Shown here piece by piece: positions 37,116-45,000 of a stretch of DNA of 64,000 nucleotides (the first letter of the stretch is position 1; the number at the start of each line of letters is the position of its first letter). The notes beneath the pieces were generated by a model, which had not been told where the DNA came from, made no database searches, and saw nothing but the letters and a program-made list of their open reading frames with translations. The stretch is from JACDBE01 sp963714055. GTDB lineage: Bacteria; Actinomycetota; Acidimicrobiia; Spongiisociales; UBA5794. The position numbers and the translations under genes are program-made. The DNA is taken from NCBI GenBank assembly GCA_963714055.1, contig OY970227.1, forward strand, positions 2,170,001-2,234,000, given 5' to 3'.

Positions 37116-38383
37116 GCCCGCTCCTCCAACGCCGCTTCGAGAGCCCCCAGGTCGGGCTCGACCACGATCGGCTCGGACCCGGCGGCCGCCACCGCGCGTC
37201 GTACCGCGCCGACATCCTTCAATCCGCTCCCGGTGGAGAGTACGGCGACCCTGGCGCCGGCGGGGACGACGCCGGTGTCCACTGCCGCCTCCACCCCTGC
37301 CCAGGCGGCGGCGGCCGCCGGCTCGGCGAACACCCCGCAGCCCCGGGCGAGTACGGGGATGGCGGCCAGGATGGCCTCGTCGTCGACGCGGACGAAGGCG
37401 CCGCCGGTCTCCCGGACCGCCCGCATCGCCTTGACCCGGTCACGGGGGAGGTCAGAGGAGATCGAATCGGCCACGGTGGTGGCGGCGATCGCCGGCTTGG
37501 TGGCCACGTCCCCGCCGGACTCGAACGCCTGCACCAGGTAGTCGCTCCCCGCCGCCTGCACCCCCACCAGGCGGGGCACGCGGTCGATCCAACCGAGGCG
37601 GTCGAGCTCGACCAGCCCCTTGTGGAGGCCGCCGATGATCGAGCCGTCGCCAACGGCGACGAACACGGCGTCGGGCATCACCCATCCCAGCTGTTCAGCC
37701 AGCTCCAGCATCGCCGTCTTCTTCCCCTCGGTGGTGTACGGGTTGAGCCCGGTGTTGCGGTCGTACCAGCCGTACCGGGCCACCGCCAGCTCGGACAGGT
37801 CGAAGGCATCGGCATAGCTCCCCCGCACCAGCACCACCGTCGCCCCGTAGGCGAGGAGCTGCGCCACCTTGGCCTCCGGTGCGGCCTCGGGGACGAAGAT
37901 CACCGCCGACCGCCCCATGCTGGCGGCCACCCCGGCCAGGGCGGCGGCGGCGTTGCCGGTGCTGGCGGTGGCCACGACCTCGGCCCCGAACCCGGCGCCC
38001 ACAACCAGCGCCATCGCCGAGGCCCGGTCCTTCAGCGAGGCGGTGGGCTGGCGTCCCTCGTCCTTGACCCACACCCGGGCGAGACCGGCTCGCTCCGCCA
38101 GTCGGGGGGCTTCGTACAGCGGCGTGTCGCCGATGGCCAGAGGAGGGAGCGGGGCGCCGGCGGCGATCGGGAGCATCGGCCGCCACCGCCACATGCCGGG
38201 GTCGGGGCCGAGCGCATCCCGCCCCCACCCGGCCAGCACCCGGTCCCAGTCGTACTCGACGTCGAGGGTGCCGGGTGGGCCGCAGGCGTCGCACACGTAG
38301 CGATCCGCCTCGGGAGCGTGGACGGCGGCGCAGAGCACGCAGCGCAGCCCGGTGACCGACGGCGACATGATCTGGGAGGTCAC
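37112..38383 (-). CDS. Threonine synthase-like PLP enzyme with N-terminal zinc ribbon
   Basis: About 423 residues. An N-terminal zinc knuckle (LRCVLCAAVHAPEADRYVCD, then ACG) is followed by the fold-type II core. The PLP Lys is in QPTASLKDRASAMAL, the Asn loop is STGNAAAALAGVAASMG, and the phosphate loop is VAVGDGSIIGGLHKG. The layout is that of threonine synthase, but the operon context suggests amino-acid breakdown. The GTG at 38383 overlaps the carbamate kinase stop (GTGA) and is preferred over the ATG at 38368. Confidence 0.82.
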   Translation of the reverse strand: MTSQIMSPSVTGLRCVLCAAVHAPEADRYVCDACGPPGTLDVEYDWDRVLAGWGRDALGPDPGMWRWRPMLPIAAGAPLPPLAIGDTPLYEAPRLAERAGLARVWVKDEGRQPTASLKDRASAMALVVGAGFGAEVVATASTGNAAAALAGVAASMGRSAVIFVPEAAPEAKVAQLLAYGATVVLVRGSYADAFDLSELAVARYGWYDRNTGLNPYTTEGKKTAMLELAEQLGWVMPDAVFVAVGDGSIIGGLHKGLVELDRLGWIDRVPRLVGVQAAGSDYLVQAFESGGDVATKPAIAATTVADSISSDLPRDRVKAMRAVRETGGAFVRVDDEAILAAIPVLARGCGVFAEPAAAAAWAGVEAAVDTGVVPAGARVAVLSTGSGLKDVGAVRRAVAAAGSEPIVVEPDLGALEAALEERA

Positions 38384-39318
38384 GGGACGATCCGGGTCCC
38401 TGTCCTCCCCGCCACGGCCGCCCCGAGGTGCTCCGGATCGGTGATGACGACCAGCTTGCCGCCGCCCTCGAGGAAGGAGATGGCCGCCTCGATCTTGGGG
38501 GCCATCGACCCCTTGGCGAAGTGGGTCCCCTCGGCCAGGTGGCGCCGGGCCTGCTCGAGGGTGATCTCGTCGAGGTCGACCTGGTCGGGCCTGCCGAAGT
38601 CGAGCGCCACCTTCTCCACCCCGGTGGAGATGAGCAGCAGCTCGGCGCCGAGCGACACCCCGACCAGGGCGGCGGCGCGGTCCTTGTCGATCACCGCGGC
38701 CACCCCGCGCAGGTCGCCATCGGGTTGGGCGACCACCGGGATACCGCCGCCGCCGACGGCGATGACGGTGGTCCCCGAGTCGAGCAGGGCGCCGATGGTG
38801 TCGAGCTCGACGATCCGCTTCGGCTCCGGTGAGGCCACCACCCGCCTCCAGCCTCGCCCGGCGTCCTCGACCATGTCCCACCCGTCGGCGCGGCGCTCGG
38901 CGGCCTTGTCGGCGTCCATGAACGACCCGATCGGCTTCGACGGGCTCTGGAAGGCGGGGTCGGCGCCGTCGACCTCGACCTGGGTGACGATGCTCACCAC
39001 CCGCTTCGGCACCCCGATGCGCCGGAGGTCGTTCTGCAGGTTCTGCTGCAGTGCGTAGCCGATAGCTCCTTGGGTGTCGGCTCCGCAGGCATCGAGGGGA
39101 ACCTCGTGGAGCTCATGGGCGGCCAGCTCGGAGCGGCGGAGGATGAACCCGACCTGGGGGCCGTTGCCGTGGACGATGACCAGGTCCCAGCCGCCGGCGA
39201 TGAGCTCGGCGATGTGGTCGGTGGTCTCCGAGGCGGCCTGATATTGGTCCTCGACGGTCTGATGGGCGGGGTCCTTGATCAGCGAGTTGCCTCCGATGGC
39301 GACCACGGCGCGGGGCAC
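38380..39318 (-). CDS. arcC: Carbamate kinase
   Basis: 312-residue amino-acid kinase family enzyme. In catabolic operons it makes ATP from carbamoyl phosphate and ADP. Motifs: VVAIGGNSLIKDP, LVIVHGNGPQVGF, IAVGGGGIPVV and the metal/ATP-site DKDRAAALVGV. It starts at GTG 39318, ten bases after the carbamoyltransferase stop, and is followed by overlapping genes. No argI/arcA-type arginine deiminase gene is present, so the source of carbamoyl phosphate must be the adjacent transferase. Confidence 0.92.
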   Translation of the reverse strand: MPRAVVAIGGNSLIKDPAHQTVEDQYQAASETTDHIAELIAGGWDLVIVHGNGPQVGFILRRSELAAHELHEVPLDACGADTQGAIGYALQQNLQNDLRRIGVPKRVVSIVTQVEVDGADPAFQSPSKPIGSFMDADKAAERRADGWDMVEDAGRGWRRVVASPEPKRIVELDTIGALLDSGTTVIAVGGGGIPVVAQPDGDLRGVAAVIDKDRAAALVGVSLGAELLLISTGVEKVALDFGRPDQVDLDEITLEQARRHLAEGTHFAKGSMAPKIEAAISFLEGGGKLVVITDPEHLGAAVAGRTGTRIVP

Positions 39319-39328
39319 GGCTACTCCC

Positions 39329-40283
39329 TCACTCCATCGCCCCGAGCACCAGCGACAGCAACGCCATCCGCATCACGACCCCGTAGTACGCCTCCTGCCA
39401 GTACCGGGCGTGCCGGGTGGAGTCGACATCGGGGGGCAGCTCGTCCATGCGGGGCAGCGAGTGGAGGATCACGCTGTCGCGCTTGGCTTTGTGCCAGCAC
39501 CTCCCGGGTGACGCGGTAGTTGGCCGGGGTCATCCCCTTGTCGCCGCCGTCGTCCTCGACCCTCGACTGGGTGTAGTCGGCCTGCACCACCGGCTCCATG
39601 TAGATGATGTCGGCCTCGGCGATCACCTCGTCGACGTGCTCGGCGCGCCGGGCGTGCAGGTTCGCCTCCGCCAGCTCGCCGAGGAACTCGTCGGTCACCG
39701 CAAGCTCCTCGGGCGAGATGAACACCAGGTCGACGTCGAACTGGGTGAGGGCGTAGCCCAGCGAGTGCATGGTCCTCATTCGCCCGTCGCCGATGGCGAC
39801 GAAGGTGCGCCCGTCGATGCCGCCGTGCTCCCGGGCCACGGTGTACAGGTCGGTGAGCACCTGGGTGGGGTGCTCACCCCAGCCGTCGCCGGCGTTGATC
39901 ACCGGGATGCTCGCCCAGTGGGCCGCCTCCGCCGGGGCGCCCTGGAGGAAGTGGCGCATCACCATGACGTCGCCGTAGTACTCGAGCATGTGGACGGTGT
40001 CCTTGATCGACTCCTGGTAGAAGTCGCCCGCCCGGGTCATCTTGGGGTCGGCGAAGCCGAGGACGTGGCCGCCGAGCCGGTGCATCGCCGCCTCGTGGGA
40101 CAGCCGGGTGCGGGTCGACGGCTGGTAGAAGGCGGTGATCAGGGTCTTGTGGGCGAGGAGGTCGGTGTTGCGCCGCTCCCGGGCGATCGGCTCCAGCCGG
40201 TCGCACACCGAGAAGACGTGCTCGAACTCGGCGCGCTCGAAGTCCTTCAGCGACAAGATGTCGCGCCCGGCGAAGCTCCGCAT
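39329..40283 (-). pseudogene. Aspartate carbamoyltransferase-like transferase, frameshifted near 39490
   Basis: Member of the ATCase/OTCase family, about 317 residues when repaired. Carbamoyl-phosphate site residues are kept: PSTRTRLSHE, MRH and HPTQVLTDL, plus SLPRMDELPPDVDSTRHAR near the end. The segment equal to the ATCase 80s loop (TRAGDFYQES) lacks the Lys, and the site of E. coli Arg229 reads YMEPVVQ, so aspartate may not be the acceptor. Coding runs from the ATG at 40283 to REVLAQ, then shifts frame near 39490 (an extra A) and continues as AKRDSVILHSLPR to LVLGAME at 39329. A sequence error is likely. First gene of the operon. Confidence 0.85.
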
Positions 40284-40335
40284 CAGATCTCCACATCGAG
40301 GATGGTGGCGACAGTCTGCCAGACGCGGCCGAGCG

Positions 40336-40341
40336 TAGGCT
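40336..40341 (+). promoter_or_regulatory. -10 element TAGGCT, leaderless
   Basis: TAGGCT ends seven bases before the GTG at 40349. Confidence 0.5.
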
Positions 40342-40348
40342 GCGAGGG

Positions 40349-40990
40349 GTGGATGCGGTCATTCATGCAGGCCACGGAGAGGTCGAGGTCGTCACCGACG
40401 ACGAGGGGATCACCTTCACGCTGGCCGGCCGGACGGTGCACCGGAGCTGGGCCGGCATCACCGGCGCCGGTCTCGCCACCTACGGTGGCGCCCAGGTCAC
40501 GTTCCCACGGGATTCGATCGAGCTTCCCGGCGGCAGACGGGTCCCATTCGACATCGTTCCGCTGGGCGGGAGGCTGGAGGCGCTGAATCGTCGCCTCTCC
40601 GAGACCCACCGCGCCCTGATGATCGGTGACAACGGCACCGGGTTCCAGGTCGCCCTACCGGTCGACGACCCGGGCACCCGCGCCCTCGTGGCCGAGTTCC
40701 GTGCTCGGCTCGGCGCCCGGTGGCGAGGCGACGCCTGGGAGATGAGCACGCTGCGGCACGAGCTCGGAATACGAACGTCCTGGAGTGGGCGGGTGCTCGG
40801 CCTGCTGTTCGTGATCGTGGTGGTCGCCGGCGGTCTCCTGGCGATCGCCGCCTGGGCCGGCATCAAGGGGGCGTGGGAGGAGGGTGACTTCTCGCTTCTG
40901 CGGCCGTACACGGTGATCCCGCTCGTCCTCTGGGTGATCGCGGTCTGGTACCTGCTGCGTCGGCTCCGCCATCGAACGCCAGGGGCGTGA
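40349..40990 (+). CDS. Membrane protein with two C-terminal helices (hypothetical)
   Basis: 213 residues. The N-terminal 140 or so look like a soluble beta-rich domain (VEVVTDDEGITFTLAGRTVH), and two hydrophobic helices follow (VLGLLFVIVVVAGGLLAIAA and VIPLVLWVIAVWYLL) before a basic tail. Predicted to be anchored in the inner membrane with the first domain in the cytosol. No family is recognised. Confidence 0.72.
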   Translation: MDAVIHAGHGEVEVVTDDEGITFTLAGRTVHRSWAGITGAGLATYGGAQVTFPRDSIELPGGRRVPFDIVPLGGRLEALNRRLSETHRALMIGDNGTGFQVALPVDDPGTRALVAEFRARLGARWRGDAWEMSTLRHELGIRTSWSGRVLGLLFVIVVVAGGLLAIAAWAGIKGAWEEGDFSLLRPYTVIPLVLWVIAVWYLLRRLRHRTPGA

Positions 40991-41029
40991 CCCACGGATA
41001 GTTCGTAGAGCACGGACGGTAGTATCGCG

Positions 41030-41048
41030 GTAGTACTACTGGTAGGAT
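41030..41048 (+). promoter_or_regulatory. Palindrome and -10 element of the second MazEF-type operon
   Basis: The perfect palindrome GTAGTACTAC (41030-41039) directly precedes TAGGAT (41043-41048), which ends six bases before the antitoxin ATG. A likely autoregulatory site with a leaderless promoter. Confidence 0.55.
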
Positions 41049-41054
41049 GACGGT

Positions 41055-41279
41055 ATGAAGGTGAGCGTGAGCCTCCCCGACGAGGATGTCGAGTTCCTCG
41101 ACCGGTACGCCGAGGAACACGGGTTCCGGTCCCGATCGGCCGTGGTGCACAGGGCAGTCGGGGCGCTGCGTGCCACCCGGTTGGGTGACGCCTATGCCGA
41201 GGCGTGGACCGAATGGGCGGATACCGGCGAGGCAGAAGCTTGGGACGCGGTCGTTGGTGACGGCCTCGGCGCACGCTGA
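41055..41279 (+). CDS. Ribbon-helix-helix antitoxin (MazE-like)
   Basis: 74 residues. The N-terminus MKVSVSLPDEDVEFLDRYAE and FRSRSAVVHRAVGAL form a ribbon-helix-helix DNA-binding unit. The acidic tail (AWTEWADTGEAEAWDAVVGD) should contact the toxin. The stop overlaps the toxin ATG (TGATG). Confidence 0.85.
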   Translation: MKVSVSLPDEDVEFLDRYAEEHGFRSRSAVVHRAVGALRATRLGDAYAEAWTEWADTGEAEAWDAVVGDGLGAR

Positions 41280-41626
41280 TGCTGCGCGGCGAGGTGCGGA
41301 TGGTCGACCTGGGCCCTGCCCGCGGGTCGGAAGCAGGGATGCGCCGCCCGGCGGTCATCGTCTCCAACGACGGCGCCAACTCGACGGCGGCAACCTTGGG
41401 ACGTGGTGTGGTGGCCGTGGTGCCGCTCACCTCGAACGTGGACCGTGTCCACCCATTCCAGGTTCTCCTACCTGAGGACGATGCCGGGCTGGCTCGAGCA
41501 TCGAAGGCACACGCCGAGCAGGTGAGGTCGATCTCGGTCGATCGGGTCGGAGAGCGGTTGGGAACGGTGCCCGCAGCCCTCCTGCTCGACCTCGACGAGG
41601 CTCTCCGCCTGCATCTCGCCCTCTGA
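41279..41626 (+). CDS. MazF-type mRNA interferase toxin
   Basis: 115 residues with the standard MazF features: MLRGEVRMVDLGPARGSEAG with the Gly-Ser-Glu loop, RRPAVIVSNDGAN, VVPLTSNV, then QVRSISVDRVGERLG. Expected to cleave mRNA. Coupled to the RHH antitoxin by a one-base overlap of stop and start. Confidence 0.88.
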   Translation: MLRGEVRMVDLGPARGSEAGMRRPAVIVSNDGANSTAATLGRGVVAVVPLTSNVDRVHPFQVLLPEDDAGLARASKAHAEQVRSISVDRVGERLGTVPAALLLDLDEALRLHLAL

Positions 41627-41648
41627 CCTGATAGGCGATACTGAACCG

Positions 41649-43290
41649 GTGGCGCGCAACCCACCGCTGCCGATGCTGATCCGCGGCGCCTCGGTGATCG
41701 ACGGGACCGGAGGCGACCCCTTCGCCGCCGACGTCAGGGTCGATGGAGGGGTCATCGCCGCTATCGCACCGTCGATCACCCCTACGGAGGGGGAGATGCT
41801 GGTAGATGGCGAAGGTCTGGCGCTGGCGCCCGGATTCGTCGACCTGCACTCCCACTCCGACCTCTACACGATGGTGCGTGGTGACACCGGGGCCACGGTC
41901 GGTGACGAGCCGAAGCTGCTCCAGGGATGCACCACCCAGGTGTTCGGCCAGGACGGGATCTCGGCGGCCCCGGTGCACAGCCACGACATCGACGAGTTCA
42001 CCCGCTTCCTCGCCGGGCTCGACGGCGAGATCGACCGCGACCGGTGGACCTGGACCGGCTTCGGCGAGTACCTGACGGCGGTCCGTGGCGGCTCGACCAC
42101 CCGCGCCGCCGGGCTGGTTGGGCACGCCACGGTGCGCCGCTACGTGATGGGGATGGCCAACCGGCCGCCCAGTGACATCGAGCTCCAGCAGATGCAGGGG
42201 GTCGTTGCCGACGCCCTCGACCAGGGCGCCGCCGGGTTCTCCACCGGGCTCGTCTACGTCCCCGCAGCCTTCGCCACCACCGCCGAGGTCACCGCCCTGT
42301 GCGAGGTGGCTGCCAGCCGCGGCAAGCCCTTCTTCGTCCACGTCCGCTCCGAGTCCGAGCACGTCGTCGAGGCCACCGACGAGGTCATCGAAGTCGCCGT
42401 CCGATCCGGCGTCCACCTCCACTACAGCCACATCAAGACGGCGGGCGAGCGCAACTGGGACAGGGCGCCGACAATGCTCGCCCAGCTCGAAGCGGCGGCG
42501 TCGTCCGGGGTGCGCATCACCGCCGATATCCACCCGTACGTCGCCGGGTCGTCGACGGCGATGGTGCTGCTCCCGCCGTGGCTGCAGGACGGCACCACGA
42601 CCGAGATCGCGGCGAGGCTCGCCGACCCCGCCGTGCGGGAACGCGGTCCGGGCGCAGATGCTCGGCGACGTCGACACCTGGGACAACTGGTACGACTTCT
42701 CCGGTGGGTGGGAGGGTCTGCGGGTAGCCGGCACCCGTCGTTCTCAGCTGGTCGGCTCCACCTTCGCCGACCTGATCCGGCGCACCGGGGTCGACGACCT
42801 CGCCTCGCCCGCCGCCTTCGACGTGGTGTTCGACCTCCTCGCCTCCGAGGCATTCGGGGTGACGCTCATCTCGTTCAACAACGTCGAGGCCAACATCGCC
42901 CGCTTCTTCGCCCAGCCGTACACCTCGGTCGGCTCCGACGGGGTGGTCAACCCCGGTGGGCTTCCCCATCCCCGGCTGTACGGGACCTTCCCACGGGTGC
43001 TCGGCCGCCTGGTGCGCGAGCTGGGCGTGGTGTCGTTGCCCGAGGCGGTGCGGAAGATGACCTCGCAGGCCGCCGACATCGTCGGGCTGGGTGACCGCCT
43101 CGGCCGGGTGGCGGTGGGTCGGCCCGCCGACCTGGTGCTGTTCGACCCGGCGACGATCATCGACAGGGCGACCTACGAGGAGCCTCGCCGGCCGGGTGAC
43201 GGGGTCACGGCCGTCTGGGTCGGTGGCCGGCTGGTCGCCGAGGCGGGTCGCTGCACGCCGGAGATCCCCCCGGCCGAGGCGGACCGATGA
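41649..43290 (+). pseudogene. D-aminoacylase / N-acyl-D-amino-acid amidohydrolase, frameshifted near 42645
   Basis: Metal-dependent amidohydrolase that removes acyl groups from N-acyl-D-amino acids, about 546 residues when repaired. Metal-site motifs are GFVDLHSHSDLYTM, GFSTGLVYVPAAFA, HVRSESEHVVEA and HYSHIKTAGERNW. Coding is continuous to DPAVRER, then an extra G near 42645 shifts the frame and it continues as VRAQMLGDVDTWDNW. The end, RVAVGRPADLVLFDPATI, is typical of the family. GATACT ends six bases before the GTG start. The methyltransferase gene overlaps the stop. Confidence 0.82.
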
Positions 43291-44129
43291 CATCCGACCA
43301 CGAGTCAGCATCGGACCGACCGCCGACCGGGGCCGAGCGCAAGGTCGCCTCGCGGAGGGAACGGTGGCTGGAGAACCCGTCGCGGATCCGGATCCGGGAG
43401 TACAACGCCGGGTTCGCCCGCAACGTCAAGCCGGGGATGCTGGTGCTGGACGCCGGGGCGGGCAAGGCCCCCTACCGCGATCTGTTCGCCCATGCCCGGT
43501 ACGAGTCGGCCGACTTCGTCGCCGCCGAGGGGAACGAACACGCCCACACCTACGTCTGCGACCTGACGGCGATCCCCGTCGAGGACGCTCGCTTCGACCG
43601 CGTCGTGTGCAACCAGGTGCTCGAACACGTCCCCGATCCGAAGGCGGTGCTGGCCGAGCTGGCCCGGGTGACCAAGGACCAAGGTCGGATCATCTGCACC
43701 TGCCCCTTCTTCTACCCGCAGCACATGAGACCGCACGACTACTACCGGTACACCGACCAGGCGTTACGCACGCTCTTCGCAGGAGCTGGTTTCGCGGTCC
43801 AGAGCGTCGAGTGGGTCGAGGGGTACTTCGCCACCGTCGGCCTCCAGTTCGAGTTGATGGGCCGTTTCCTCCCTCGGAGAGTCGGCGCCGACCGAACGGG
43901 CTGGAAGTGGTGGCTGGCCGGCTTGGGCCTCCGGGCCGTTCGGGTGGGCGCTCCCATGCTCGCCGGGTTCTTCTACCAACTCGACCGTCGCTGGAAGTTC
44001 ACCGGGAAGGGCTTCCCGAAGAACTATGTGGTCATCGCCCGTCGCCGCCGGCGCGCTGATGGCAACCCGTCGGAGACCGAAGGCCGATCCGGCGGCGACG
44101 CCGATGGAACCGAGCGTCGATCCGGGTAG
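43287..44129 (+). CDS. Class I SAM-dependent methyltransferase
   Basis: 280 residues. Motif I is MLVLDAGAGKAPYRDLF, the acidic post-I motif is ADFVAAEGNEHAH, and RFDRVVCNQVLEHVPDP is the usual motif with VLEHV. PFFYPQHMRPHDYYRYTDQAL is often seen in glycan- or lipid-modifying methyltransferases of surface polysaccharide loci, but no such locus surrounds it. The ATG overlaps the D-aminoacylase stop (ATGA). Confidence 0.82.
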   Translation: MTSDHESASDRPPTGAERKVASRRERWLENPSRIRIREYNAGFARNVKPGMLVLDAGAGKAPYRDLFAHARYESADFVAAEGNEHAHTYVCDLTAIPVEDARFDRVVCNQVLEHVPDPKAVLAELARVTKDQGRIICTCPFFYPQHMRPHDYYRYTDQALRTLFAGAGFAVQSVEWVEGYFATVGLQFELMGRFLPRRVGADRTGWKWWLAGLGLRAVRVGAPMLAGFFYQLDRRWKFTGKGFPKNYVVIARRRRRADGNPSETEGRSGGDADGTERRSG

Positions 44130-44161
44130 CGTGCCCGGTCCCGAAGGCCGAGGAGGCGACC

Positions 44162-44539
44162 ATGGACTGGAAGATCGAGCTCATCGCCGTTCCGGTGACC
44201 GACATCGACAGGGCGGTGGCGTTCTACGTCGACAAGGCCGGCTTCGCCCTCGACCACGACCACACCGTCAGCGACGAAGTCCGCTTCGTGCAGCTCACCC
44301 CGCCCGGCTCGGCCTGCTCCATCTCACTGGGCAAGGGGATCACCGACGCCCCGGTCGGCTCTGCCCGGATACAGATCGTCGTGCCCGACGCCCACGCCGC
44401 CCGTGACGAGCTGGCAGCCCGCGGGCTCGAGACGGGCGAGGTCCAGGAGCTCCCATGGGGCTCGTTCGTGTTCTTCGAGGACCCCGACGGCAACCGGTGG
44501 TCCCTGCAGCAGCTTCCTCCGTGGGCGGGTGAGGCGTGA
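44162..44539 (+). CDS. VOC family protein (glyoxalase/bleomycin-resistance fold)
   Basis: 125 residues in two beta-alpha-beta halves: IELIAVPVTDIDRAVAFYVD at the start and SFVFFEDPDGNRWSLQQLP at the end, the usual metal-binding ends of the fold. Substrate unknown. The next VOC gene overlaps its stop (GTGA), so the pair could form a heterodimer. Confidence 0.82.
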   Translation: MDWKIELIAVPVTDIDRAVAFYVDKAGFALDHDHTVSDEVRFVQLTPPGSACSISLGKGITDAPVGSARIQIVVPDAHAARDELAARGLETGEVQELPWGSFVFFEDPDGNRWSLQQLPPWAGEA

Positions 44540-44922
44540 GCGGCTGGCCGGGGTCGATAGGCGCCCTCACGCTGTTCGTCGACGACCTGGAAGACGCCAA
44601 GCGCTTCTACCTGGAGGCGTTCGGGTTGCCCGTGCACTTCGAGGACGAGGACTCCGTGGTGTTCGACTTCGGCAACACCCTGGTCAACCTGCTCCGAACC
44701 GATGCCGCCGCCGAGTTGATCGATCCCGTCCCGGTGGGTGGCCCGGGGTCGGGGCCCCGGTACCAGCTGACCGTCGAGGTCGATGACGTGGACGCGGTGT
44801 GCGACGACCTCGTCGCCCGGGGCGTCCGCCTGGTCAACGGCCCCATGGACCGACCGTGGGGGCCGCGCACCGCCTGCTTCGCCGATCCGTCCGGGCACAT
44901 CTGGGAGATCGCCGGCAACTAG
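44536..44922 (+). CDS. VOC family protein
   Basis: 128 residues: GALTLFVDDLEDAKRFYLEA, YQLTVEVDDVDAVCDDLVAR and ACFADPSGHIWEIAGN give the full VOC fold. It overlaps the upstream VOC gene by four bases, so the two are translationally coupled. A hairpin follows at 44935. Confidence 0.82.
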   Translation: MSGWPGSIGALTLFVDDLEDAKRFYLEAFGLPVHFEDEDSVVFDFGNTLVNLLRTDAAAELIDPVPVGGPGSGPRYQLTVEVDDVDAVCDDLVARGVRLVNGPMDRPWGPRTACFADPSGHIWEIAGN

Positions 44923-44934
44923 GCGCCCACCCGG

Positions 44935-44949
44935 TGGGCTCAGCCGCAC
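44935..44949. terminator. Short hairpin after the VOC pair
   Basis: GCCCACCCGGTGGGC lies 13 bases after the VOC stop and forms a compact GC stem. No T-run follows. It could also serve as a two-way terminator. Confidence 0.4.
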
Positions 44950-44988
44950 GGTCGTTCTCCCCGTCGGGGGGTCGGCGATCACCGCGGG

Positions 44989-44994
44989 TATCGT
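44989..44994 (+). promoter_or_regulatory. -10 element TATCGT, leaderless, for the S9 peptidase
   Basis: TATCGT ends six bases before the ATG at 45001. Confidence 0.5.
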
Positions 44995-45000
44995 GCGACG

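Noticed and set aside
35745..37541. 598-residue plus-strand open frame
   Set aside because: It is the complement of the PLP enzyme genes, whose motifs are clear on the minus strand.
35655..40283. Arginine deiminase (arc) operon
   Set aside because: Carbamate kinase is present, but there is no arginine deiminase, and the transferase is ATCase-like rather than ornithine-type.
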